Below are positions 1 to 6,474 of a DNA stretch of 60,474 nt, in pieces. Below the pieces are notes generated by a model, which was not told the DNA's origin, did no database searches, and was given only the letters and a program-made list of their open reading frames with translations. The position numbers and the translations under genes were made by a program. The DNA is taken from positions 1 through 60,474 of the forward strand of contig JAFPXF010000039.1 of the NCBI GenBank assembly GCA_017394765.1. Direction: 5' to 3'. This DNA comes from Bacteroidales bacterium (GTDB taxonomy: Bacteria; Bacteroidota; Bacteroidia; Bacteroidales; WCHB1-69). Numbering within the stretch: position 1 is the first letter of the stretch; each line of letters starts with the position of its first letter.

Positions 1-924
1 GAAAGCCCTGTATGCCGGATAGTCGGCGATGTGGGCTTTGAGGGTGGCCACCACGCTGGCCATGTACCGCTCCGCCTTTCTGCGGTACTCTGCGGCCATC
101 TGCTCCAGCTCCTGCGGAGGCACTACGGAGACGGCGGTGTCCGAACCGGAAGCCGCCTGCGAGGTCTCGAAGACCAGCCCGCGCTCGGTGGGCAGTCGGT
201 GGAGTTCGCCTATGCTGTCAGCCACCGCCCAAAGGACGGTGAACTTCTTCACATCGGGAAGGATCCGGGCAAGGCGTTCGTCGTGAGGATCTGCGGCCAG
301 CAGTTCGGAACAGAACGCCTCACCGAGCCTGTGGCGCAGTTCGGTCTCCTGCGCGGTGCGGACGAAGTGCCGCATCTTGAGGAAGACCAGGCGAGAATGG
401 CCGATGTTGAAGATTTCGTCAAACTCCCTCGTTGTGCCGACAATGAGGGAGCGCGAATCCGTGTAGGCGGGGCTTTGCAGGAACTCGGGAAGGTCGTCAA
501 GGTGGCTCTCGCAGAACTCCAGCACGGTGTCAAGCTGGTCGAAGCCGCCGTTTTTGAGCGCGGACTTCAGCGCGTCCGACTGGTACTTGTAGAGCCTTCC
601 CTCCCCTGCGTTGTCGGCTGCACCCTTGTCGGACATGGAGACGGAGAGCAGGTCGTAGTCCTGCCAATAGGCGAGCCGCACCACGGCGTACTGGCACAGC
701 TCCAGCAGGGTGTCAAGCGTGGCGTTGTCGTGCGTCTCTTGGAGGTAGTAAGCGGACAGCCTGCCCAAGAGCGTTTTGCCCAATATGGGCAGCAGGTACT
801 TGCGCTCACACAGGGCGATGGCCGGAGCCAGCGAGCGGAACGAGCAGGTGACGTTCACGGGGAGGAACTGCTTGAACTCCTCTGCCTTGGTGTTGTATTC
901 GGGTCGGAACAGTCTGGGTGTCAT
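1..924 (-). CDS. DUF6712-like phage structural protein (3' end missing)
   Basis: An open frame of 308 codons starts at ATG 922-924 and runs off the left edge without a stop. It begins MTPRLFRPEYNTKAEEFKQF and is charged and mostly helical in character, with no signal peptide. It resembles the DUF6712 family of Bacteroidetes phage proteins, which usually sit right after the portal gene and may act in head-tail joining; that role is inferred from position. The start lies 2 bp beyond the portal stop codon, so the two are cotranscribed. The family name is from memory; the coding call is strong because the frame is long, has no stop and keeps the codon bias of its neighbours. Confidence 0.75.
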   Translation of the reverse strand, partial: MTPRLFRPEYNTKAEEFKQFLPVNVTCSFRSLAPAIALCERKYLLPILGKTLLGRLSAYYLQETHDNATLDTLLELCQYAVVRLAYWQDYDLLSVSMSDKGAADNAGEGRLYKYQSDALKSALKNGGFDQLDTVLEFCESHLDDLPEFLQSPAYTDSRSLIVGTTREFDEIFNIGHSRLVFLKMRHFVRTAQETELRHRLGEAFCSELLAADPHDERLARILPDVKKFTVLWAVADSIGELHRLPTERGLVFETSQAASGSDTAVSVVPPQELEQMAAEYRRKAERYMASVVATLKAHIADYPAYRAF

Positions 925-926
925 GG

Positions 927-2243
927 TCAGGAGATTTTTTCTTCGGTGGATTTGCCTGTGTTGAGGGTGGTGAGTATGATGTTGCGGTACACGAGCTCCA
1001 CATCGTGGATGCCGTTGTACTCCAGCATCAGTTCGATGGGATCGAGAACCTGCTGCTTCTCGATGTAGTTGAGGATGAGGGAGACCAGCAGTCCCTCGCG
1101 GATGTCGGAGCCGCTTCCCGCGTTGCCCGCGTAGGGGCCGCCGGGCATCCCTGCGCCGAGCACGGAGGGGTTGACCATCAGGGAGAAGAGGATTTCGGAG
1201 TTGGCGGCGGCTGACGTGGAGAGGCGGTCTTCGGCCTTGATCTCGTTCTCCAGCCGCTCAATCACCCATTTCTCCTCGGCCTTGCCGCTCTCGTTGAGGG
1301 TGAAGCCCGTGGTGAGGGTCTTGGCGGGGTTCTCCTCGCTGGTGAGCTGCTGCTCGAAGCTGTCAAGGTAGGCATTGATGGCCTTCTCCCTGTCGGTGGC
1401 GGACTCGAAGTTCTCCTCGGGGAACTTCTTCTCCCAGTAGGTGTCGGGTATTTGGATGTGCCACATCAGGTTCATGGCGTTGGAGTAGGCTTTCTTCAGA
1501 AAGGTTGGTATCTTGTGGGCGATGTCAATCCAGCCGCTCTTCCAAGCGGTGTCCCAGTCGGGAAGCGCGTAGTAGTCGTTGTTGGAGTAGTAGTTGCGGA
1601 TTCGCGGGAACGCCACGCACTTCCCGTTGAGCCTGCCCTGCTCCTTGAGGATCTGCAGGTGGGTGAAGGGGTCGGCCTCGTTGAGCATGTCGAAGACTTT
1701 GGCCGTGTCATCGGGGAAGCGTCTGTCAAACTCCCCGAACAGCAGCAGCTTGGTCTTGTCAATGCTGATGCGGCAATGGCGGGCGTTCACGGTCTCGGTG
1801 CGGATGATTCTGCTGCCGTCTGCGTTGAAGACGAACACGGGGAAGCTGTTGCCCAGCTTGATGAGATCCCGGAACGCCGTGGTGTGGTACTGGCGGAAAG
1901 TGTAGCCCCGCAGGTAGTTGAGCACTTCGGGGTTGTTGACGGGGGTGTACTGTTCCCGGTTCTGTGCGTCAAGCCCTGTGAGGGTGACAGGCATCACCCC
2001 CTGTCCGTAGCAGCAGCGGCATTTGTAGTTGAGGCCTGTGGAGAGGACGCCTGTCTTTCCGATGACATCGAGGGCTTCTTCCGGATAGCGGTTCGCGCCG
2101 CCCCAGCAGGCGTACTCCGTTTCCTTGAATGTGAACCGCTCAAAAAGCTCCTCGTTCACGGAAACGTCTTTCACGGTGCTTCCGTAAGTGGCTGTGCCGA
2201 GGAACAGCAGCGGCGTGCCTTTCTTGTTGAATAACACTTCCAT
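927..2243 (-). CDS. Phage portal protein
   Basis: 438 aa. The portal forms the dodecameric ring at the capsid vertex through which DNA is packaged. The sequence has the mixed composition of Bacteroidetes phage portals: an N-terminal region with a small Cys cluster (YKCRCCYGQG, about residue 75), then a region with NARHCRISIDKTKLLLFGEFD, and a C-terminal segment TSAAANSEILFSLMVNPSVL followed by a Gly-rich stretch (GAGMPGGPYAGNAGSGSD), which is typical where portals discuss a flexible crown. It is the second gene of the unit started by the promoter at 2542-2577 and lies 2 bp from its neighbours on both sides. No catalytic motif is expected. The call rests on size, composition and position near the terminase. 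Confidence 0.75.
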   Translation of the reverse strand: MEVLFNKKGTPLLFLGTATYGSTVKDVSVNEELFERFTFKETEYACWGGANRYPEEALDVIGKTGVLSTGLNYKCRCCYGQGVMPVTLTGLDAQNREQYTPVNNPEVLNYLRGYTFRQYHTTAFRDLIKLGNSFPVFVFNADGSRIIRTETVNARHCRISIDKTKLLLFGEFDRRFPDDTAKVFDMLNEADPFTHLQILKEQGRLNGKCVAFPRIRNYYSNNDYYALPDWDTAWKSGWIDIAHKIPTFLKKAYSNAMNLMWHIQIPDTYWEKKFPEENFESATDREKAINAYLDSFEQQLTSEENPAKTLTTGFTLNESGKAEEKWVIERLENEIKAEDRLSTSAAANSEILFSLMVNPSVLGAGMPGGPYAGNAGSGSDIREGLLVSLILNYIEKQQVLDPIELMLEYNGIHDVELVYRNIILTTLNTGKSTEEKIS

Positions 2244-2245
2244 AG

Positions 2246-2524
2246 CTAAATCACGACTTGTTTTCCGTTGAACGTCCTCAGATTGTCAATGCAGACTGCG
2301 TGGATATGCCCGATGGGGTTCCCGTTGGAATCCACGGGCTGGATCCCGCGCAGTCGGTTCTGTTTCATGTCGGCTTTCAGCCCTTTCATAACAGCCCGTC
2401 CGAAGGACACCAATTCTCCGTTTTTCAGGTAGAACTGCACGGAGAAATGGGAGGCCTTTCCCGTGGACTTTTCGCGGGTCTCCATTTCCCGCAGCGCGTC
2501 GGCTCGTCTTATCTTGTTGCCCAT
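2246..2524 (-). CDS. Small hypothetical phage protein (92 aa)
   Basis: 92 aa, basic, starting MGNKIRRADALREMETREKS. I do not recognise a family. The middle (SVQFYLKNGELVSFGRAVMKGL) looks like a short beta-alpha unit, and the Lys/Arg content could suit nucleic acid binding. It is the first gene behind late promoter P1, with only about 11 bases between the predicted transcription start and the ATG, and its stop is 2 bp from the portal start. A role in packaging or head assembly is inferred from this coupling only. Confidence 0.7.
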   Translation of the reverse strand: MGNKIRRADALREMETREKSTGKASHFSVQFYLKNGELVSFGRAVMKGLKADMKQNRLRGIQPVDSNGNPIGHIHAVCIDNLRTFNGKQVVI

Positions 2525-2541
2525 AAGCGGTAGTTTTTGGG

Positions 2542-2577
2542 CAAAGATAAGGTGAGGGCTGAAAAACGTATGGGACA
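2542..2577 (-). promoter_or_regulatory. Late promoter P1 (TGTCC-N23-TATCTTTGCC)
   Basis: On the minus strand the -7 box TATCTTTG occupies 2549-2542 and a TGTCC box occupies 2577-2573, exactly 23 bp upstream. The -7 box matches the Bacteroidetes housekeeping consensus TAnnTTTG, but there is no TTTG at the usual -33 position. The same arrangement recurs at P2 and P3. It drives the 92-aa, portal and DUF6712-like genes. Confidence 0.7.
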
Positions 2578-2582
2578 GACTA

Positions 2583-2719
2583 TGACGGAACGGAATACCC
2601 CATACGGCAATATATTCGGGTGGGTTGAGGGAACAAGCTATGGAGGAACGGAAAAATGACGCCTATTGAAGACCTGCTGACCTCAAGTCAGCGGCTGTCA
2701 TTTGACGGTACGGAATACC
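2583..2719. repeat. Direct repeat pair TGACGGWACGGAATACC
   Basis: A 17-bp sequence at 2583-2599 recurs at 2703-2719 with one mismatch (A/T at the seventh base). A related GGAACGGAAAAATGACG lies between them. They sit in the non-coding gap between the portal unit and the end of the ArdC/RadC operon. They could be protein-binding sites or a remnant of an insertion; I see no matching copy at the other end of the island. Confidence 0.5.
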
Positions 2720-2728
2720 GCTCTTTTT

Positions 2729-2805
2729 TTCCCGCCGGATGGCGGGGAAAAATTTTTTGGGCAAAAAAAAGGCGCAGCCCTCCAATTTTGGAGATCTGCG
2801 CCTTT
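2729..2805 (-). terminator. Double terminator ending the ArdC/RadC operon
   Basis: Read on the minus strand, 2805-2763 forms a long hairpin (AAAGGCGCAG paired with CTGCGCCTTT, and an inner CTCCAA/TTGGAG) followed by eight T. A second hairpin, CCCGCC/GGCGGG, lies just beyond at 2758-2729. Together they isolate the island operon from the portal unit. Confidence 0.85.
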
Positions 2806-2819
2806 GGTGTGTCGGCTGG

Positions 2820-3020
2820 TCAGCCTTCCCACGGCTTTATTAGAATGTGGCGGGGCGGGTCAATCTTGACCCGTTCCACCTTTTTTTTGAACGCCTCAAC
2901 CGTGGCGGCTGGGGCGTTCTGCTGCTGAAGCAGTTCGGCGAGTTGTGCGCCCGTGTAAGTTCCGACCTGCGGCAAATGGTATTTTTCCGCCTTTAGTGCC
3001 TGTGTTATTCGGTGTATCAT
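2820..3020 (-). CDS. Small hypothetical protein (66 aa)
   Basis: 66 aa, MIHRITQALKAEKYHLPQVG, with a Gln/Ala-rich helix in the middle (GAQLAELLQQQNAPAATVEA) and a basic C-terminus. The ATG at 3018-3020 overlaps the upstream stop as ATGA, so translation is probably coupled; an upstream in-frame start would lie inside the previous gene. Unknown family. It is the last gene of the island operon and is followed by a strong terminator. Confidence 0.65.
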   Translation of the reverse strand: MIHRITQALKAEKYHLPQVGTYTGAQLAELLQQQNAPAATVEAFKKKVERVKIDPPRHILIKPWEG

Positions 3021-3289
3021 CTTTGCGCCTCCTCTCCTGTTGGTACTGCGAAAATGTAACATTCCGCCGCCTTTGCGGTTACGTCGTTGAGATGGGGCAA
3101 AAACTGCGTTTTCTGTCCCTCTTTCGGGGTAAAATAATATTCAAGCGGTAGAGGCAGAAAAGCGGTGAATTTCTCCGCAAAAATGGCGGTGTCGTTGGCT
3201 TCCTCCGCCGTTATGCCGTCCCGCTGCCCGTGGAGCAGGAACGGCAAAAGATGGGCGGGAATACTAATATTAAACGATTTGCAGCCCAT
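3017..3289 (-). CDS. Hypothetical protein (90 aa)
   Basis: 90 aa starting MGCKSFNISIPAHLLPFLLH. The frame stays open further upstream to 3427, but that part lies inside the ArdC-like gene and encodes a low-complexity Arg-rich string, so the ATG at 3287-3289, 2 bp after the preceding stop, is preferred. Residues 10-60 (ISIPAHLLPFLLHGQRDGITAEEANDTAIFAEKFTAF) suggest a short strand followed by helices. Unknown function. Its stop overlaps the next start (ATGA). Confidence 0.6.
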   Translation of the reverse strand: MGCKSFNISIPAHLLPFLLHGQRDGITAEEANDTAIFAEKFTAFLPLPLEYYFTPKEGQKTQFLPHLNDVTAKAAECYIFAVPTGEEAQR

Positions 3290-3291
3290 AA

Positions 3292-3882
3292 CTAAAAAAT
3301 GTTTATGGGTTCGGGTGCTGGTGTCATCACGGCGGCGGCGACCATTGCGGCGGCGGTGGCGGGTTCTCCGTCTTCGGCGGTGGCGGGTTCTCTGCGTGTC
3401 ACTTGCAAATTGCTGAAAAGATAACACATATTAAACCGCTCCCGCTCGTAGCGTGTTTTTTCGCCCTCGCTGCCGTCTGCGTTTTCCATCAGTGAAACGG
3501 CGGCGGGTCTCGGCGTGTCGCCGTCCTCCTCTTTCTTTTCTCGCTTGGTCGGCTGGCTCCATACGGGGAACGCCTTGGAGCCTTTAATGATGGTGTAACC
3601 CTCTTGTTTCCACTCGTTGAACTTCTTGAAATCGGTTGTGCCCTCTGCCGTGGGCGCATACACGAAATTTAATATAAAGTAGTTGAGCGGCTGCGCCTCC
3701 AAAAACATCGCTTGTGCCATCGTTTTGGCTTCATTTATCATCATTTCCCGAATTTGGCGGGCTTGTGCGCTTGCCGCTAAAAGGCGGTCAAATTGGGCGG
3801 CTCTGTTCTTTTCCTTTGCGGTGAGTTCCTTTTTTTCGGCGGTTTCTATAACTTCGCCCGTTGTGGTATCAATATTTTTCAT
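3292..3882 (-). CDS. ArdC N-terminal-domain protein (antirestriction-like)
   Basis: 196 aa. Residues about 20-165 resemble the N-terminal ssDNA-binding domain of ArdC antirestriction proteins: a helix, then NEWKQEGYTIIKGSKAFPVW, a charged insert, and FNMCYLFSNLQV as the closing strand. The ArdC C-terminal metalloprotease region is missing; full-length ArdC proteins are about 300 aa. The C-terminus is an Ala/Pro/Glu tail with a duplicated EPATA. In conjugative elements such proteins protect or bind incoming single-stranded DNA. Here it sits with a RadC-like gene inside a prophage. Its start is coupled (ATGA) to a 10-codon upstream frame, and the leader carries a TTCAGACC-loop hairpin. Confidence 0.7.
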   Translation of the reverse strand: MKNIDTTTGEVIETAEKKELTAKEKNRAAQFDRLLAASAQARQIREMMINEAKTMAQAMFLEAQPLNYFILNFVYAPTAEGTTDFKKFNEWKQEGYTIIKGSKAFPVWSQPTKREKKEEDGDTPRPAAVSLMENADGSEGEKTRYERERFNMCYLFSNLQVTRREPATAEDGEPATAAAMVAAAVMTPAPEPINIF

Positions 3883-3911
3883 AATTTTGCAACGTTTAAG
3901 TTTGATTTCAT
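3879..3911 (-). CDS. 10-codon upstream ORF coupled to the ArdC-like gene
   Basis: ATG at 3909-3911 encodes MKSNLNVAKL and stops at TGA 3879-3881, overlapping the ArdC-like ATG as ATGA. In the two sibling leaders the gene's own ATG stands 8 bases after the conserved AAATTT; here the ATG at that spot (9 bases after) is this short frame. It is therefore probably the translated start, with the main gene reached by reinitiation. Expression is not shown by sequence alone. Confidence 0.45.
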   Translation of the reverse strand: MKSNLNVAKL

Positions 3912-3974
3912 TGTGAAATTAAATTTGAATGGTGAAAGCGGCGGCACGGTCTGAAAATCTTTGTGCCGCCGCTT
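3912..3974 (-). promoter_or_regulatory. Leader hairpin L3 with TTCAGACC loop
   Basis: On the minus strand a perfect 12-bp stem (AAGCGGCGGCAC / GTGCCGCCGCTT, 3974-3963 and 3947-3936) encloses a 15-base loop ending in TTCAGACC. It is followed by ACCATTCAAATTT and then an ATG. No T-run follows the stem, so it does not look like a terminator. The loop and the downstream box are shared with the leaders at 4681-4745 and 5238-5306, while the stem sequences differ. Confidence 0.7.
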
Positions 3975-3985
3975 GTTTTGTGCCG

Positions 3986-4678
3986 TTAGGCTTTCAAAAG
4001 TTCGGTTTCAAGTTCTGCGACCCTTGCGGCGATTTCCTCCTTTAGGACGGCGCAAAACTTTTGAACGATGGCAGTATTTGAAATTGTCATAAAGTCTTTG
4101 AAGGCTTCGCGGTTGTAGTTGTCTTTTTCAAAGATTTCAAAGGTGAGGCGGCAAAGATTCGTTTCAAATTCCCCCTCTTCTTTCAGTTTCTTCAAATATT
4201 CATCCATTTTGCTGCTGCAGGTCAAAAAAACGTTTCTTTTGTCGGCTACCTCCTTTTTATGGTTGAGGCGTTGCAATTCCTCGTTAATTTGCCGCTGCAT
4301 ATCTGCCAAAGATTGTTTTCTTTGGAGTTCTGCGGCGAATGCTGCGACCTTGGCGGCGTTCTCGGCTTCCTGTACCGTCTGCGCTGGCTTGGGTGCTTCG
4401 GGTGCTGCCGTGGGTGCTGCTGAGGCTTGGGTCGGCTTCGGCTGTTCCTCTTTGGGCTGTTCTGCCGTTGTGGGCTTGGGGGTTTCCGTCTTGGTCGGGG
4501 CTGGTGCTGCCGCTACGGGTGCGGCGGGCTTGGCTTCGGCTTTCGGGGTCTCCGGCTTTTCGGCTGCTGGTTTCAGTCCGGCGGCGGTGCTGGTGGTTGC
4601 GGTTTTTGCTGCGCTGGTGGCGGCGTTTGCGGTTTCTTTCTTTGTTGCTGCTGCAACTGCTTTTGTGTTTTTTTCCAT
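3986..4678 (-). CDS. Ala/Pro-rich protein with C-terminal coiled coil (230 aa)
   Basis: 230 aa. Residues 1-105 are a low-complexity Ala/Lys/Pro/Thr/Glu linker (repeated PKA, PKP, PTAAPEAPKP). Residues 105-160 form a charged coiled coil (ELQRKQSLADMQRQINEELQ), and the rest is helical, ending AARVAELETELLKA. There is no signal peptide or membrane segment. The long disordered N-terminus joined to a helical end suggests a scaffold or DNA-associated protein. I recognise similar proteins only as uncharacterised genes of Bacteroidetes mobile elements. It has its own TTCAGACC-loop leader and lies between the RadC-like and ArdC-like genes. Confidence 0.7.
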   Translation of the reverse strand: MEKNTKAVAAATKKETANAATSAAKTATTSTAAGLKPAAEKPETPKAEAKPAAPVAAAPAPTKTETPKPTTAEQPKEEQPKPTQASAAPTAAPEAPKPAQTVQEAENAAKVAAFAAELQRKQSLADMQRQINEELQRLNHKKEVADKRNVFLTCSSKMDEYLKKLKEEGEFETNLCRLTFEIFEKDNYNREAFKDFMTISNTAIVQKFCAVLKEEIAARVAELETELLKA

Positions 4679-4680
4679 TG

Positions 4681-4745
4681 TTTAATAAATTTAAATGGTT
4701 AATAAATAAATGAATTGAAGCGGGGCGGGGTCTGAAGTCCGCCCC
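4681..4745 (-). promoter_or_regulatory. Leader hairpin L1 with TTCAGACC loop
   Basis: On the minus strand GGGGCGG (4745-4739) pairs with CCGCCCC (4728-4722) around the loop ACTTCAGACC. It is followed by ACCATTTAAATTT and, 8 bases later, the ATG of the 230-aa gene. This is the same layout as L2 and L3 with a different stem. Confidence 0.7.
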
Positions 4746-4757
4746 TGTTTTTTTCGG

Positions 4758-5237
4758 TTAAATAATGCCCTCTTCCAAAAATGAAAAATAGTTGTCGGTG
4801 GAAATTATGACGCTGTCCGTTACTCGGACATCGAAAAGGGCGGCGGCGTTCTTGATTTTCTCCGTTATTTTCCTGTCCTCGGTGCTGGGTCTTGTGCTTC
4901 CGCTGGGGTGGTTGTGGCACAAAATGAGGTTTTCGGCGTTGGTCATTATTGCGCCCTGCATAATAAATTTTATGTCAACAAGGGCGTTTTTTGTTGTTCC
5001 CTCGCTTATCTTGTGGACGGCTAAAACATCGTGGACAACGTTTGTATAAATGGCATAGAACAATTCTTTGTACTCCATATTTCGGGACATTTCGCCAAGT
5101 TGGGAAACGATTGTAAAAACATCGCTCGGGCTGCTGATTTTGGGGCGTTTGTCCGTTTTTACGCTGGTTTTGTAGTAGATTTCAATTTCGGGGGCTTTGG
5201 TGTTCGCCTGCTGGGTGTAGTCTCTTTGTTGTTCCAT
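4758..5237 (-). CDS. RadC-like JAB/MPN domain protein
   Basis: 159 aa. The C-terminal two thirds are a RadC-type JAB domain. The JAMM metal motif is intact: a Glu early in the domain, then HNHPSGSTRPSTED (about residues 109-122), with the two His and the Asp that bind zinc. The N-terminal HhH part of chromosomal RadC is absent, as in the short RadC-like proteins of Bacteroidetes conjugative elements and genomic islands. The biochemical role of this family is unsettled. The start ATG at 5235-5237 follows a TTCAGACC-loop leader. Confidence 0.88.
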   Translation of the reverse strand: MEQQRDYTQQANTKAPEIEIYYKTSVKTDKRPKISSPSDVFTIVSQLGEMSRNMEYKELFYAIYTNVVHDVLAVHKISEGTTKNALVDIKFIMQGAIMTNAENLILCHNHPSGSTRPSTEDRKITEKIKNAAALFDVRVTDSVIISTDNYFSFLEEGII

Positions 5238-5306
5238 AATCAGTAAAATTTGAATGGTGATAAAATGGTTATCAACGGGCGGCGGGTCTGAATCGCTGCG
5301 CCGTTG
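5238..5306 (-). promoter_or_regulatory. Leader hairpin L2 with TTCAGACC loop
   Basis: On the minus strand 5306-5273 folds into a stem of about 11 bp (CAAC GGCG ... CGCC C GTTG, one or two bulges) with the loop ATTCAGACC. It is followed by ACCATTCAAATTT and, 8 bases later, the ATG of the RadC-like gene. From 5307 to 5551 I see no gene, only an A/T-loop hairpin near 5360-5385 on either strand. Confidence 0.65.
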
Positions 5307-5551
5307 GGGTGTGTAGTTTTATTTTTCGTTTCGTGTTGTGTTTCAGTTTTTTGCACGCCTTTTTTGTTGAAAAAAGGGCGTTAAAGTGTAACGTGTGCCG
5401 CCTCTCGCCCTGCCTGCGTTGGTGATAACCAAGCCGACAAAATACGATATGTTAAAACTCAACTTTTAACAATGGCGGCGGCGGTGGGTGCGGTTGCTGC
5501 CTTTGCGGTGGGTGCTTTTCAGTATGTCAAAGAACGGGAACGGGGCGACTG

Positions 5552-5722
5552 CTATCGGTTGCCGATTGCCTTTTTAAGTTCGGCAATACGGGCGTTTGTG
5601 GCGGCTTCCTGCTGGGGTGTGCCAACGGGGGCAAATAGTAGGGCGTTCAATTCGTTGTAGTTGTCACGGGCGGCGGCAAGGTCGGCGGCGGTTTGTTTTA
5701 CAAGTTCGGAAAGTGTGAGCAT
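5552..5722 (-). CDS. Small helical protein (56 aa)
   Basis: 56 codons from ATG 5720-5722 to TAG 5552-5554, beginning MLTLSELVKQTAADLAAARD and ending ARIAELKKAIGNR. It is predicted to be mostly helical, with Leu/Ala heptads in two segments split by FAPVGTPQQ. Codon use matches the GC-rich island genes, and a good promoter lies about 60 bp upstream. No family recognised. It looks like the first gene of the island operon. Confidence 0.6.
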   Translation of the reverse strand: MLTLSELVKQTAADLAAARDNYNELNALLFAPVGTPQQEAATNARIAELKKAIGNR

Positions 5723-5782
5723 AACGGCGGCGGTTTTAGTTATTAGTTGTGGGTGGTTTGTTTCTCCCTTTGTTTTATGTTG

Positions 5783-5814
5783 CTAATATACAGAAAATTA
5801 TAATACGCTCCAAA
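5783..5814 (-). promoter_or_regulatory. Host-type promoter of the island operon
   Basis: On the minus strand TTTG (5814-5811) is separated by 20 bp from TATATTAG (5790-5783), close to the Bacteroidetes TTTG-N19/20-TAnnTTTG consensus. Transcription would start about 55 bases upstream of the 56-aa gene. Confidence 0.6.
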
Positions 5815-6350
5815 TTTTTCTGCACTTTTTTTGAAAATTATTTTGCTGATTATCAGTGAGTTAGAAAATAATTTCGTTTCAATGTGTTGTTTTACAATAA
5901 TTTAACGCTATTTTTCGGAGAAAATCGGCGTGTTTTACGCAAAGTTATTTTATTGATATTCAATATTTTACACTAATTTTTCACTTCAAAAACTGCACGA
6001 AAGCGGCACACGGGCGGCGGCGGTCGGGCGGCTTGTTAATGAAAATTTAACGGCTGGGGCGGCTGCGCCGCCCGTCCACATTGTAAATATGAAGCCGTCC
6101 ACATTCAATTATTATTTGTTCCTTTTGGGCGTTTTCGCCTTGCCCGTGCAAAGGCGTAACGCCCCGTCCACCGACCGCAGGGAGGTGTTTTCAATACGTC
6201 ATATACCATAGGAAAAAAGGCTATTCCAGCCCCGAAACAGCCCCTGTAGGCGGCTTTTGTGCCGCCTGTATATCGTAGTAAGTCGTAAATATGTCTGAAG
6301 CTCCGTATGCCCGTTATTTGTACCTTTTATATTTTTATTGTTAATCAAGC
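5815..6350. other. Non-coding stretch between island and moron 2
   Basis: I find no credible gene here. 5815-6000 is very AT-rich. A GC hairpin (GGGCGGC/GCCGCCC) lies near 6057-6073, and AGGCGGC/GCCGCCT near 6248-6267 could act as a terminator. The stretch may carry regulatory or integration relics of the island. Confidence 0.4.
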
Positions 6351-6468
6351 AAAAACGCTGTCGTGGTCTTTGACAGCGTTTTTGTGTTCCTTGATGTCCG
6401 CGACAACGATTGAAGCGGTTATGAGCACGCCAGTGCGAAATTTGAGCGGAAAGCGTGCCCGGTCGCCC
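6351..6468 (-). ncRNA. Structured repeat, copy A (3' end of moron 2)
   Basis: On the minus strand it begins 6 bp after the 222-aa stop codon. The core 6468-6400 starts GGGCGACC and ends GTTGTCGC, so GCGAC/GTCGC closes it. Inside, GGGCACGC can pair with GCGTGCTC, and the boxes TTTCCGCTC and CCGCTTCAATC are present. A terminator hairpin (AACGCTGTC/GACAGCGTT, loop AAAGACCAC, then T-run) follows at 6380-6351. Copy B at 11,143-11,260 differs at five of 69 core positions and keeps the terminator loop while its stem changes in a compensatory way. Confidence 0.7.
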
Positions 6469-6474
6469 AAATTA

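Noticed and set aside
31..1068. A plus-strand open frame of 345 codons at the left edge
   Set aside because: Antisense shadow of the DUF6712-like and portal genes, which form a tightly spaced minus-strand operon.
3290..3427. N-terminal extension of the 90-aa gene with a long Arg-rich tract
   Set aside because: It overlaps the ArdC-like coding end in another frame and reads as repeats of Arg; the start at 3289 is 2 bp from the previous stop.
3936..3974. Terminator call for the L3 hairpin
   Set aside because: The stem is followed by TCACCATT, not by a T-run, and the hairpin shares its loop with two other leaders in front of genes.
6400..6468. tRNA-like reading of the structured repeat, with CTCATAA as a Met anticodon loop and TTCAATC as a T loop
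   Set aside because: There is no room for an anticodon 3' stem, variable region and T stem between these two loops, and the would-be T stem does not pair.
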